Part shown: one piece after another, positions 7,379 to 14,464 of the stretch
Numbering within the stretch: position 1 is the first letter of the stretch
Layout of the letters: every line of letters begins with the position of its first letter
Assembly: GCA_023228995.1 (NCBI GenBank)
Contig: JALOAD010000041.1
Coordinates: 1 to 31,482, forward strand
DNA length: 31,482 bases
Direction of reading: 5' to 3'
From: Candidatus Muiribacterium halophilum
GTDB lineage: Bacteria; Muiribacteriota; Muiribacteriia; Muiribacteriales; Muiribacteriaceae
Notes under the pieces: generated by a model
What the model saw: the letters and a program-made list of their open reading frames with translations, nothing else
The model's database searches: none
What the model was told of the DNA's origin: nothing
Made by a program: the position numbers and the translations under genes

Positions 7379-7593
7379 TATTTTATTATTTTAGAATTAA
7401 TAATTATATCATCTACAACTAATTCAATTTCAATTCCCTTTTTGAGATAAAAACTTCTCAATAATATATCTAATTGATTTTTAGTCATTTTATTTTTACC
7501 TGTTAAGTTATTAAATATCATTTGACAACTATGGTTATCATTTGATTTTGCTACTACAGATTGTGTATCTTTTACTCTAATTAATGTTTTCAT
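7378..7593 (-). CDS. Hypothetical protein, 71 aa (start moved inward)
   Basis: The frame is open to 7659, but I place the start at 7593-7591 (MKTLIRVKDTQSVVAKSND). The strong promoter -7 box at 7625-7618 lies inside the longer frame and would leave its first 22 codons untranscribed or in the leader. The protein is short, with a C-terminal beta-like end (GIEIELVVDDIIINSKIIK), and no family is recognised. First gene of an operon with 7097-7378 and 6730-7107. Confidence 0.65.
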   Translation of the reverse strand: MKTLIRVKDTQSVVAKSNDNHSCQMIFNNLTGKNKMTKNQLDILLRSFYLKKGIEIELVVDDIIINSKIIK

Positions 7594-7617
7594 CTTATCT
7601 ATTTTTGAATAATGATG

Positions 7618-7625
7618 CAAAGATA
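7618..7625 (-). promoter_or_regulatory. Host-type -7 box that decides the 7593 start
   Basis: TATCTTTG on the minus strand followed by CATC, 24 bases before the ATG at 7593. The position 19-20 bp upstream is a T-run rather than a clear TTTG. It sits just after the terminator hairpin at 7646-7682, as expected between two transcription units. Confidence 0.55.
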
Positions 7626-7645
7626 CTACATTTTTTATCATAAAA

Positions 7646-7682
7646 AAAATCTTAATCAATTTTTAATATTAATTAAGATTTT
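7646..7682 (-). terminator. Rho-independent terminator-like hairpin
   Basis: Stem AAAATCTTAAT (7646-7656) pairs with ATTAAGATTTT (7672-7682), 11 bp, 15-base loop. On the minus strand the stem is followed by a T-rich run. It lies 15 bases after the stop of the 7697-8215 gene and just before the next promoter. Confidence 0.6.
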
Positions 7683-7696
7683 CAATCATATGTGAA

Positions 7697-8215
7697 TTAT
7701 ATTCTATAAATATTTTGTCTTTCTATCATTCTTTGAAGATCTTCATTTACTATTATTGAATAGTAATTAAAATGATGATATGTTAAAGTTATCATTAAAT
7801 TACCATCACTTACATTAGATAACATTGATAGTGTTATTTTACCATCCTTAAATAACCAGATTGTATCATATTTTTTTTTATTTTGTATTATATCTATTTT
7901 TTCGTGTCCTTTAGTTAATATATTCTTATTATTAATTGAACCTTTATAATATTTACTTATTATTTTTTTTATAATATCATATTTACATTTTAATTTATTG
8001 AAGTCATCTCCTATCATTATTATATTATAAATAATACCAATATGATCATTAATAGTACTTCTATAGTTATCACCTAATCTATTTTGGAAAATTCCTATTT
8101 CATTTGATATTTCATTCATCATTTTATCAACATGAATATCTAAACTTATCTCTTTTAGTTTTTCACTATTTAAGGTTTCCATTAATTCACCTAAATATTT
8201 TAATTTATTTTCCAT
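7697..8215 (-). CDS. Hypothetical protein, 172 aa, tandem paralogue of 8205-8699
   Basis: The C-terminal half aligns with that of the neighbouring gene: KIDIIQNKKKYDTIWLFKDGKI here against EIVDIVRNNKIYKTIWYFIDGEI there. The shared core is I-x-x-x-K-x-Y-x-T-I-W-x-F-x-D-G-(K/E)-I, followed by strands and a His-rich T/L-x-x-H-H. The N-terminal half is helical and not obviously shared. No known family. The gene start overlaps the end of 8205-8699 by 11 bases. Adjacent paralogues point to a local duplication followed by divergence. Confidence 0.7.
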   Translation of the reverse strand: MENKLKYLGELMETLNSEKLKEISLDIHVDKMMNEISNEIGIFQNRLGDNYRSTINDHIGIIYNIIMIGDDFNKLKCKYDIIKKIISKYYKGSINNKNILTKGHEKIDIIQNKKKYDTIWLFKDGKITLSMLSNVSDGNLMITLTYHHFNYYSIIVNEDLQRMIERQNIYRI

Positions 8216-8699
8216 GATAAAAATTATTATATGCTAATTCAAAATTATAATGGTGTTTATGTAGTAATTTTACACTTATAGACTTACAATCTTCTGGCAT
8301 AATTAATAATTCAATTTCACCATCTATAAAATACCATATAGTTTTGTATATTTTATTATTTCTTACTATATCAACTATTTCATAGTTAGGTTTAATTTTA
8401 GATTTTAATTCTAGCCCAATTCCAAATTTTTTATTGAATAATTTTTCAGTGTAGTTAAATATAGATAATGTTAAATTCCAATCATTAGTATTACATAAAT
8501 TTGATAGTATTAAACCACATTTATTTTCTTTAGTTTCATATACTTCATCTATATAAAAGATAGGCTCACCTATCTTTTTTTCTATGAAATTGGCAACTTT
8601 ATCATATATCCCAGTAATTTCACAATCGAGTATTTGATTTATATCTAGATACTCCATTGTGTGATTTAAGAATTTAATTTTTTTATGATTGATATTCAT
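8205..8699 (-). CDS. Hypothetical protein, 164 aa, tandem paralogue of 7697-8215
   Basis: Shares the Y-K-T-I-W-Y-F-I-D-G-E-I core (about residues 115-130) and the following His-containing strand (LLHKHHYNFEL) with the next gene. No recognised family. The gene contains an unusual GC-bearing perfect hairpin at 8565-8588 within the region coding for KKIGEPIF. The start ATG is at 8699-8697; a clear promoter was not found, so it may be read through from the kinase-like gene 46 bases upstream. Confidence 0.7.
   Translation of the reverse strand: MNINHKKIKFLNHTMEYLDINQILDCEITGIYDKVANFIEKKIGEPIFYIDEVYETKENKCGLILSNLCNTNDWNLTLSIFNYTEKLFNKKFGIGLELKSKIKPNYEIVDIVRNNKIYKTIWYFIDGEIELLIMPEDCKSISVKLLHKHHYNFELAYNNFYHGK
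8565..8588. repeat. Intragenic 10-bp hairpin with T-run
   Basis: AAAAGATAGG (8565-8574), loop CTCA, CCTATCTTTT (8579-8588), followed by more T on the plus strand. Looks like a terminator but lies within the coding sequence of the 8205-8699 gene, in the region for KKIGEPIF. Confidence 0.75.
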
Positions 8700-8745
8700 A
8701 TAAATTATATGAATATTAAATGATATTGTTTGTTAAAAATATAAT

Positions 8746-9396
8746 TTACTTTCTCTTTATATTATAATATTTATTATAGATTTCCTTTGATAAACCATAA
8801 TCTATTATAACTATAGTTTCTTGACCTTCTCTTTCAACTATACCATATGTAGAAGTTCTGTTTAAGTCATCAAAAGTTAAATCATAACTACCTAATAAAT
8901 CAAAAACTCCACTAATAAATTCATTATTCCATATTTTTTCTTCAATATCAGGATCAATATTATATTTCCAAAGATATACATCATTATTTAAGACATGAAA
9001 ATAGAAATTAGATAATGCTTGTGTATAAATCTTAAAATCAATTCCTACTATTCTTTTAAAATCTGCTATTTTCATTTTTTGTGCATATTCCATTTCAAGC
9101 CACACACCATCCTCATCATAATCATATATTTTAGCTAAAATATAATTTATGTATGAATCAGATCTATATTGAATTTCATTTTTATTTTGCTCTAAACCTT
9201 TTGTATTTTTAGCTAATTTAAGTACTTTTTCATCATTTATTTTATAAACAATTCTTGAAGAACCAGATGATATTCTTTCTATATTCTCATCACAATATGA
9301 AATTCTTTTTGAAAAACTATTCAAATTCTTAAATATATCAATGTTGAAATTATTGGATAGATATTCTAAGAATTTATGAAATTTAGTTATAACCAT
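8746..9396 (-). CDS. Protein-kinase-like protein with N-terminal capsid-targeting-like peptide
   Basis: A 216-residue protein with recognisable kinase elements in order: SGSSRIVY (44-51) as the glycine-rich loop, VLKLAK (58-63) with a candidate catalytic Lys at 60, Glu at 74 of the C helix, a hinge-like WLEMEYA (99-105), a catalytic-loop-like DLTFDDLNRTSTYG (172-185), and DYG (199-201) in place of DFG. The HRD motif is not standard, so activity is uncertain; it could be a divergent kinase or pseudokinase. The N-terminus MVITKFHKFLEY resembles the tag shared by eight other proteins in this window, which suggests packaging into the head and delivery into the host cell (inference). It is preceded by the TATATAAG-type promoter motif, not the host type of its neighbours. 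Confidence 0.75.
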   Translation of the reverse strand: MVITKFHKFLEYLSNNFNIDIFKNLNSFSKRISYCDENIERISSGSSRIVYKINDEKVLKLAKNTKGLEQNKNEIQYRSDSYINYILAKIYDYDEDGVWLEMEYAQKMKIADFKRIVGIDFKIYTQALSNFYFHVLNNDVYLWKYNIDPDIEEKIWNNEFISGVFDLLGSYDLTFDDLNRTSTYGIVEREGQETIVIIDYGLSKEIYNKYYNIKRK

Positions 9397-9402
9397 TAAA
9401 AG

Positions 9403-9425
9403 TTTTTATTCTTATATATTAAAAA
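9403..9425 (-). promoter_or_regulatory. TATATAAG-type (probable late) promoter motif
   Basis: On the minus strand the 17 bases ATATATAAGAATAAAAA (9419-9403) lie six bases before the ATG of the kinase-like gene and are preceded by TTTTTA. The same 17 bases occur at 20798-20782, also six bases before an ATG (Hc1-like gene). Confidence 0.55.
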
Positions 9426-9455
9426 TATTATAATTAAAGTGTATCACTTCCTTTT

Positions 9456-9947
9456 TTATAAATCTATACATCTTTTATCAATATCCTTTAATATATAATC
9501 TTTTATAATATCACCACCATTTATACTTTGTGTTAATATTTGACCACAATCATTACATTTAACTTGTAAATTAGAATTAGATGATTCTATTAATTCACAA
9601 TTTACATGAATTACTTCATGTTTTTTATTTCCTCTAAATTCTCTAAATGATAAATTATCTAATGGTAATTTATTATAACATGGTATTCTTTGATATTTAT
9701 TATCATACTCTTCATTATCACTTATTTTATTATATCTACTTAGTTGATAACTTGACATAGTAAAAGTTTCTCCACAATTTATACATTTTAGAGTATAATA
9801 TTTAATAGAATTCTCAATTTTCTCATTTTCCAAATAACAATCATGTGTTATTACAAATTCACCATTAGTGATTGGATATATTTTTCCTAAAATAATCTGA
9901 TTAGTATATTCAGATTCTATAAATTTTTGATAATTAGTTATAATCAT
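9456..9947 (-). CDS. Double zinc-ribbon-like protein with capsid-targeting-like N-terminus
   Basis: A 163-residue protein. After the tag-like start MIITNYQKFIES, two similar units follow: one with Cys 37 and CINCG at 55-59, the other with Cys 117 and CNDCG at 131-135. Each is followed by a short hydroxyl-rich stretch (TFTMS, ILTQS), so the protein looks like a tandem duplication of a Cys-containing zinc-ribbon unit. No catalytic site seen; nucleic-acid or protein binding is possible. The start NYQKFIES is close to the T4 internal-protein tag, which begins MKTYQEF. The upstream DNA has TTTTAATATATA (9981-9970), the second promoter class. Confidence 0.72.
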   Translation of the reverse strand: MIITNYQKFIESEYTNQIILGKIYPITNGEFVITHDCYLENEKIENSIKYYTLKCINCGETFTMSSYQLSRYNKISDNEEYDNKYQRIPCYNKLPLDNLSFREFRGNKKHEVIHVNCELIESSNSNLQVKCNDCGQILTQSINGGDIIKDYILKDIDKRCIDL

Positions 9948-9969
9948 ATTTATTTATTTTTTTATAAAA

Positions 9970-9981
9970 TATATATTAAAA
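9970..9981 (-). promoter_or_regulatory. TTTTAATATATA promoter motif before the zinc-ribbon gene
   Basis: Minus-strand TTTTAATATATA about 22-33 bases before the ATG at 9947. It matches the core of the motifs at 9411-9425, 26543-26557 and both arms of the palindrome at 27923-27960. Confidence 0.4.
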
Positions 9982-10086
9982 TTTAATATTAGTTTTTTTG
10001 TGATTGGTTTTCTTAATTTAATTATATCAACATTGTTATATTTATAACAATTTGGAAATCAATCTTAGCCCAACCAGATTTACTTA

Positions 10087-10794
10087 TTATAAAGAATTTA
10101 AACAAATAGATGATATGAATTCATTTTTCCGGATTTCATTGAATAAATTATTCACATTTTCTTTTTGTGGAATTTGTATTTTATAACTAATAATTGATGT
10201 TTTTAGTTTATAATTGTTTTCAATTGAAATATCAAAAATATAAATTGAATATTTTCTTAAAATATTGTTAATATGCTCTACATCTGGCTCACTATTATCT
10301 AACATTATTATTAAGTTTTTGATATCACCTACTATCATTTTTTTCTTTTCATATCGATCCATAGTAACTAATACAAACAGACTTAATATTGTTAAAGCAA
10401 TAGCTGGTATATAAAGACCAGCACCAACACACAAACCTATAATAGAAACTAACCAAATGGTAGCAGCTGTGGTTAAACCACGTACATTACCTTTGCTTTG
10501 TATTATAGCACCAGCTCCTAAAAAACCAACTCCTGTAAGAACTTGAGCAGCTAAACGACCAGGATCACCATTAAACATATTAGAGTATGTTTGTGGTATC
10601 CATATAGATAATATCATAGCTGATGTAGAAGCCATACAGATTAAAGATATGGTTCTCATACCTGCATTTTGCCGACGACTTTGTCTTTCTAAACCAATTA
10701 TTACTCCTAATATAAAACTTATTAATATCTTAATAAAAGAGGATAAATAAGATACCTCTTTTGAAAATATTGATATGTATAATTCTTCAATCAT
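10087..10794 (-). CDS. MgtC/SapB family inner-membrane protein
   Basis: A 235-residue protein with the full MgtC signature: GLERQSRRQNAGMRT at residues 34-48, DPGRLAAQVLTGVGFLGAG at 77-95 and GLTTAATIW at 106-114. Four or five membrane segments cover residues 14-145, followed by a soluble C-terminal domain (about 150-235) as in full-length members. In bacteria MgtC-type proteins support growth in low magnesium and inside macrophages and interact with the F1Fo ATP synthase or other membrane partners. In a phage it could tune host membrane energetics or magnesium handling during infection (inference). Its start overlaps the stop of 10794-11015 by one base, so it is in an operon with the two unknown genes upstream. 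Confidence 0.9.
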   Translation of the reverse strand: MIEELYISIFSKEVSYLSSFIKILISFILGVIIGLERQSRRQNAGMRTISLICMASTSAMILSIWIPQTYSNMFNGDPGRLAAQVLTGVGFLGAGAIIQSKGNVRGLTTAATIWLVSIIGLCVGAGLYIPAIALTILSLFVLVTMDRYEKKKMIVGDIKNLIIMLDNSEPDVEHINNILRKYSIYIFDISIENNYKLKTSIISYKIQIPQKENVNNLFNEIRKNEFISSICLNSL

Positions 10795-11015
10795 TAAATT
10801 AATCTATTAATATCTAAATCAATTTGAAATACATCATTGTAAATATTCTGTAATTTATGAACATATTTGATGTTTTCACTAATCATTAAATAATATTTTT
10901 CATCTGAAATTTTATGTATAATATAAAGATTATATTCATTACTATCATTCACATAATCTAATATATCTCTAATAATAGTACTTTTTATATGGTTCAATAA
11001 CTTACATTTATTCAA
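10794..11015 (-). CDS. Hypothetical protein, 73 aa
   Basis: Short soluble protein, mixed helix and strand by eye (helical start LLNHIKSTIIRDILDYV, then strands YNLYIIHKI and YYLMISENI). No recognised family. It overlaps the MgtC gene by one base at its stop and the 239-residue gene by eight bases at its start, so all three are translated together; its close coupling to MgtC may mean a shared role. Confidence 0.6.
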   Translation of the reverse strand: MNKCKLLNHIKSTIIRDILDYVNDSNEYNLYIIHKISDEKYYLMISENIKYVHKLQNIYNDVFQIDLDINRLI

Positions 11016-11727
11016 GTTTTTTTAATAATTCTTGTAAATTGTTTTTTAAGTTGTCCTTAAAATCACTTACAGTAACATCTAAATTATTAATATTAAATTT
11101 AAATTTTTTGATATCTGATTTCATATTAACATTTTCTATTTTTTCAAATGTATTTAACATATCTGTAATATGACTAATAAAAATTGGATATATCAAATTA
11201 TTAATATTTTGAATTATAACATCAACATTTTTTTCTATTCCTTTTATTGATACCCATTCGCCACTTTTTATATTATAAGATATATTTACTTCATCATTAT
11301 CATAATTACTTAAATTATGTATAATAATATTAATCTCAGTATTTTCTGCACCAAAAACATCTTTTGATTTATACACAAAAGTATCACTATTGTGTCTATG
11401 AGAATCAAAATCAAAATTTCTCATATAATCTATTATACAATAATTAACACTAACACCCTTTCTAAGGGAAGGATAGAAATTTTCAGAATTAAATTTAAGG
11501 TTATGGAGATATTTATCAATTGCTTCAATTAAATCTTCTAATTTAGAATAAAATGTTTTATCCTCATTTTCATATAATGAAAATTTAGTTCCTTGTTTAT
11601 AAATAGAACATAAATATTTATTTCCATTAAATCTTAAACCAGATTCTGTTAATGAATGTATATTATATACATCTTTAATACTACTCTTACTTACTTGATA
11701 GTAAGTTTCTAAATCTTTTATTTTCAT
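11008..11727 (-). CDS. Hypothetical protein, 239 aa
   Basis: Soluble protein without recognised family. Alternating strand-like segments in the middle (residues about 120-160: TEINIIIHNL, VNISYNI, GEWVSIKGI) and a C-terminal helical end (KDNLKNNLQELLKKLE). No membrane segment or nuclease motif seen. It lies nine bases downstream of the caspase-like gene 11737-12240 and overlaps the next gene, so it is probably transcribed from the promoter at 12245. Confidence 0.65.
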   Translation of the reverse strand: MKIKDLETYYQVSKSSIKDVYNIHSLTESGLRFNGNKYLCSIYKQGTKFSLYENEDKTFYSKLEDLIEAIDKYLHNLKFNSENFYPSLRKGVSVNYCIIDYMRNFDFDSHRHNSDTFVYKSKDVFGAENTEINIIIHNLSNYDNDEVNISYNIKSGEWVSIKGIEKNVDVIIQNINNLIYPIFISHITDMLNTFEKIENVNMKSDIKKFKFNINNLDVTVSDFKDNLKNNLQELLKKLE

Positions 11728-11736
11728 GTTGCTCTT

Positions 11737-12240
11737 TTATTGTTTTATATTTTTAATATTAAATTCATATAATTGATTACTACCTTTATAATTTTCTAAA
11801 ATTATGGTTTCTATATCAACATTATTTATTGCTTTTCTTAAAGCATTAGCAAACATTTCATTAGATAATTTAATTTCATCACAATTAGTATTTATGTAAA
11901 AATGATGAGCCTCTTCTATTTCACTGATAATCATACCAGTTGCAAATCCATCTAAATTATATTTAGTGGTAAAATCCTTAGCATTACACCAAATAAAAAT
12001 ACATTTTTTATTTTTCAATAATTGAACATGTTCTGAATTAATTATATAACGATTAAATCCAAGTAATCCACTTTCTGTACCATGACCGAGCATTATAATT
12101 CTATCAGCTTTTTTAATATCTTTTTTAATACCAAAACATTGTGGATTACTTCTCAGTACTTCACTATTAGTCATACCTTCATAAATTACAGATAAAAAAT
12201 CTGTACTTTCATCTTTTGGATGTATTATTAATGTTTTCAT
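11737..12240 (-). CDS. Caspase-like fold protein with His/Cys pair
   Basis: A 167-residue protein with the order expected for a minimal caspase/CHAT-like domain: a first strand MKTLIIHPKD, a strand ending in the His motif IIMLGHGT (His 53), then a strand ending in the Cys motif IFIWCNAKDF (Cys 85). I recognise similar stand-alone proteins in Bacteroidetes genomes, with the same HGT and WCNA blocks and a conserved GMIISEIEEA segment (here 102-111). Whether the family is proteolytic is not established; the His/Cys arrangement is what I see, the activity is inference. It has a strong promoter whose -7 box ends four bases before the ATG, so the message is probably leaderless. Confidence 0.72.
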   Translation of the reverse strand: MKTLIIHPKDESTDFLSVIYEGMTNSEVLRSNPQCFGIKKDIKKADRIIMLGHGTESGLLGFNRYIINSEHVQLLKNKKCIFIWCNAKDFTTKYNLDGFATGMIISEIEEAHHFYINTNCDEIKLSNEMFANALRKAINNVDIETIILENYKGSNQLYEFNIKNIKQ

Positions 12241-12244
12241 GTTG

Positions 12245-12276
12245 CAAAGATATAATGAAAATTATTAATAAGCAAA
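12245..12276 (-). promoter_or_regulatory. Host-type promoter, leaderless configuration
   Basis: Minus strand: TTTG at 12276-12273, 20-bp gap, TATCTTTG at 12252-12245, then CAAC and the ATG at 12240. Transcription starting a few bases after the -7 box would begin at or next to the start codon. Confidence 0.7.
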
Positions 12277-12387
12277 TAATTAACAATTTTTATTATTTAT
12301 ATAAGCTCCTATAATTTAATTATTAGCTATTTATAATGAATGATAAACAGTATGTTACTTGATTTATTTTGAGCAATTGATCCACTT

Positions 12388-12410
12388 TATATAACAAAAT
12401 CTGTTATATA
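12388..12410. repeat. Small inverted repeat after the methyltransferase gene
   Basis: TATATAACA (12388-12396) and TGTTATATA (12402-12410) with a five-base loop, in the 202-base gap between the caspase-like gene and the methyltransferase. It lies downstream of the methyltransferase stop, but no T-run follows, so a terminator role is uncertain. Confidence 0.35.
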
Positions 12411-12442
12411 ATGTCCTACTAAAATTAAATGATATATACTTA

Positions 12443-13156
12443 TCATAATTGTTTATTTATTTCATTATTTATTCTTTCATTAGCTACATTAAAATAATTC
12501 TCATCTATTTCAATTCCAATGAATTTTCTATTAGTATTTAGACAAGCAAAAGCACAATTACCACTACCAAAAAAACAATCCATTACTATATCACCAACAT
12601 TAGAAGAATTTTCAATTAATAATTGGTATAAAGCTATTGGTTTTTCGGTATCATGTATATTTATACCATTTTCATCTTTAGTTTTGATATTTGGAATATT
12701 CAATATATCAGATGTTCCACATTTATTTATTTTCTTAAATGGACCTTTACGAAAGAAAAGAACATATTCAAATTGGCTCATATAAGCCTGTCCCATAATT
12801 TTATTACCTTTATTCCAAATTAGTGATTTAATAAAATGAAATCCATTTTCTTTAGCGACTATTAAATATTCTAAAAGATTGACATGGTTAGTCATTATAT
12901 AGCAATGTGAACCATCTTTCAGAACTTGATATACAAGAGGCATCCAATCTTTTACATTACAATTATTATTGGCAAATACTTTACCTTTTTTATTTATATC
13001 TTTTTGTAACATACCACCAGAATTACCAGCATTCCCTCTGGATGTTACTTTATATGGTGGATCAATTATAATTAAATCTACAAGTCTTTTATTTTCAATA
13101 AGTTTTTGTAATTCAATTAAACTATCATTATTAATTAATTTAATATTTTTATTCAT
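12443..13156 (-). CDS. Beta-class DNA methyltransferase (N6-adenine or N4-cytosine)
   Basis: A 237-residue protein with the catalytic motif DPPY at residues 32-35 near the N-terminus and the SAM-binding motif DCFFGSGN at 193-200 near the C-terminus, preceded by HDTEKPIALYQLL. This order defines the beta class of amino-methyltransferases. The length is typical of solitary phage enzymes without a large recognition domain. No restriction gene is adjacent, so a role in protecting phage DNA or in marking it for packaging or expression is likely. It is a different family from the EcoRI-type enzyme at 1775-2749, giving the phage two unrelated adenine/cytosine amino-methylases within 11 kb. Confidence 0.92.
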   Translation of the reverse strand: MNKNIKLINNDSLIELQKLIENKRLVDLIIIDPPYKVTSRGNAGNSGGMLQKDINKKGKVFANNNCNVKDWMPLVYQVLKDGSHCYIMTNHVNLLEYLIVAKENGFHFIKSLIWNKGNKIMGQAYMSQFEYVLFFRKGPFKKINKCGTSDILNIPNIKTKDENGINIHDTEKPIALYQLLIENSSNVGDIVMDCFFGSGNCAFACLNTNRKFIGIEIDENYFNVANERINNEINKQL

Positions 13157-13281
13157 ATAATATATATATGATTATCAATTAAAGTTTATTTCACTTAATC
13201 AAGTCTAAATACAAAATTCAATAAATTAAATAATTAATCATAAAAAGTATAGTTATTCATTTATCTTTTTTATTTTTAAAA

Positions 13282-13320
13282 ATTAAAAACCACAATTAAA
13301 TTTTAAGTGTGGTTTTTAAT
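13282..13320 (-). terminator. Terminator hairpin after the 13335-13679 gene
   Basis: ATTAAAAACCACA (13282-13294) pairs with TGTGGTTTTTAAT (13308-13320), 13 bp with a 13-base loop. On the minus strand it follows the stop of the 13335-13679 gene and is followed by a T-rich run. It closes the cluster that starts near 14738. Confidence 0.65.
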
Positions 13321-13334
13321 GAAGTGTGGTTTAA

Positions 13335-13679
13335 TTATAAAATCTGACCTACACGATCAACTATGAATTCATCGACTAAATCAATTTCAGCACTTGATAT
13401 ATGTAATAAAAATTCTTCATCTATTAGAACATATTCAATTTGACTAATATCAATACCATTTACTAATGCAGATTGTTTGATATTATCTATTGTAGCTATT
13501 GCTACTTCTTTTTCATTCATCTCTTCCTTAGTACTTTCTAAAAGTTCTGCTGGAAGTTCTTCTAATGATATACTACCATAATCACTTATAATAGTATTCT
13601 TAGAAATAAAAACCGGACAATCAATGTCAGTTAGAATAGCCGCTGTGTTTTCGTTTGTTAATTCACTTAAATTTATCAT
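13335..13679 (-). CDS. Hypothetical acidic protein, 114 aa
   Basis: Strongly acidic protein (many Asp and Glu, few Lys), which is unlike its basic neighbours. Two similar-looking strand-helix parts can be seen, each with an Ile-Asp-Ile type segment (ILTDIDCPVFISKNT and GIDISQIEYVLIDEEF). No recognised family. The high negative charge would fit a DNA-mimic or inhibitor, but that is only a possibility. It has its own promoter (13718-13749) and a terminator right behind it, so it is a single-gene unit. Confidence 0.68.
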   Translation of the reverse strand: MINLSELTNENTAAILTDIDCPVFISKNTIISDYGSISLEELPAELLESTKEEMNEKEVAIATIDNIKQSALVNGIDISQIEYVLIDEEFLLHISSAEIDLVDEFIVDRVGQIL

Positions 13680-13717
13680 ATTAATTTTATTAAAAGGTTT
13701 TCATTATATAATATTTG

Positions 13718-13749
13718 CAAATATATGAATAATATGTTTAATGTGCAAA
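13718..13749 (-). promoter_or_regulatory. Host-type promoter of the acidic 114-aa gene
   Basis: Minus strand: TTTG at 13749-13746, 20-bp gap, TATATTTG at 13725-13718, start codon at 13679. Full match to both boxes. Confidence 0.7.
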
Positions 13750-13757
13750 TAAAAATA

Positions 13758-13952
13758 TTATTTTATTAAAGCTTCTAGGTTATCATCTAGATATACAATG
13801 TTTTGTCCATATTGGCAAATTAAATTTGTTTCTAATTGTTTATCTACCCATCCATTATCCTCAATAATTTCACTTATTACTTTAGAATCATAGAATTCAT
13901 TATCATTAATGTAATCACATAGTTCTTTCAATGTTTTGATTTCAGTGTTCAT
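13758..13952 (-). CDS. Hypothetical protein, 64 aa
   Basis: Small acidic, mostly helical protein with the segment SEIIEDNGWVDKQLETNLICQYGQNIVYLDDNLEALIK cut into helix and strand by eye (I give it as residues about 26-64). No family recognised. Upstream, ATATATAAATAAAAA (13973-13959) resembles the TATATAAG-type promoter, so it may be expressed separately from the following gene. Confidence 0.6.
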   Translation of the reverse strand: MNTEIKTLKELCDYINDNEFYDSKVISEIIEDNGWVDKQLETNLICQYGQNIVYLDDNLEALIK

Positions 13953-13980
13953 AAAAATTTTTTATTTATATATTTGTTTT

Positions 13981-14193
13981 TTAATTGAATAAAATATCAA
14001 AATACGCATCAATATCATTATAATGAGGAATATTTGGTGATATTTTACTGATGAATTTTTGTTTTAATATATCCTTATCTAAATTTAGTTCTTTACTTTT
14101 TTGTTTAACTAATTCTTGGATATCTAAGTTTCTATTATGAATAAAATCATCTATTAGTAATTCTAAAATTGATATTTCTGTTTGGTATAGCAT
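13981..14193 (-). CDS. Hypothetical protein, 70 aa
   Basis: Short, helical, acidic protein: an N-terminal helix (YQTEISILELLIDDFIH), a Lys/Glu-rich middle and a C-terminal end with NIPHYNDIDAYFDILF. No family recognised and no clear promoter seen. Position within a run of five small unknown genes of similar size suggests host-takeover peptides, which is only a guess from context. Confidence 0.55.
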   Translation of the reverse strand: MLYQTEISILELLIDDFIHNRNLDIQELVKQKSKELNLDKDILKQKFISKISPNIPHYNDIDAYFDILFN

Positions 14194-14272
14194 ATTGTTT
14201 ATTATTTTTGTTATTTATTAAATGTTTTTCTAAAAAAGATGCGACATCATGATATATATATAAATTATTTTT

Positions 14273-14443
14273 TTAGTTATTAATTATTATATTTATTATT
14301 ATTTTCCCCTTTTCTTTTATTAGTTTTAATTCTCCTTCATATTTATATAGATCATAAGCTTTCTTTGTCCATTTATCTATAATTGAATCAAAATTTTTAT
14401 CTAAATCTTTAACTTTTTCAACCCCTATTTTACGTAAATGCAT
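14273..14443 (-). CDS. Hypothetical protein, 56 aa (ATG start chosen over upstream TTG)
   Basis: The frame can be extended to a TTG at 14467, but that codon overlaps the promoter -7 box (TATATTTG, 14472-14465). The ATG at 14443-14441 (MHLRKIGVEKVKDLDKN) is therefore the likely start, 22 bases after the box. The protein is small, basic and helical with a hydrophobic C-terminal strand (GKIIINIIINN). No family recognised. Confidence 0.58.
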   Translation of the reverse strand: MHLRKIGVEKVKDLDKNFDSIIDKWTKKAYDLYKYEGELKLIKEKGKIIINIIINN

Positions 14444-14464
14444 AATATATTTGTTTTGATTATG

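Noticed and set aside
7594-7659. Longer N-terminus of the 71-residue gene (22 extra residues)
   Set aside because: The promoter -7 box lies inside this stretch, so it would not be fully transcribed from that promoter.
10032-10051. Short inverted repeat ATTGTTATA / TATAACAAT after the MgtC-like gene as a terminator
   Set aside because: No T-run follows on the minus strand and such short A/T palindromes are common in this DNA.
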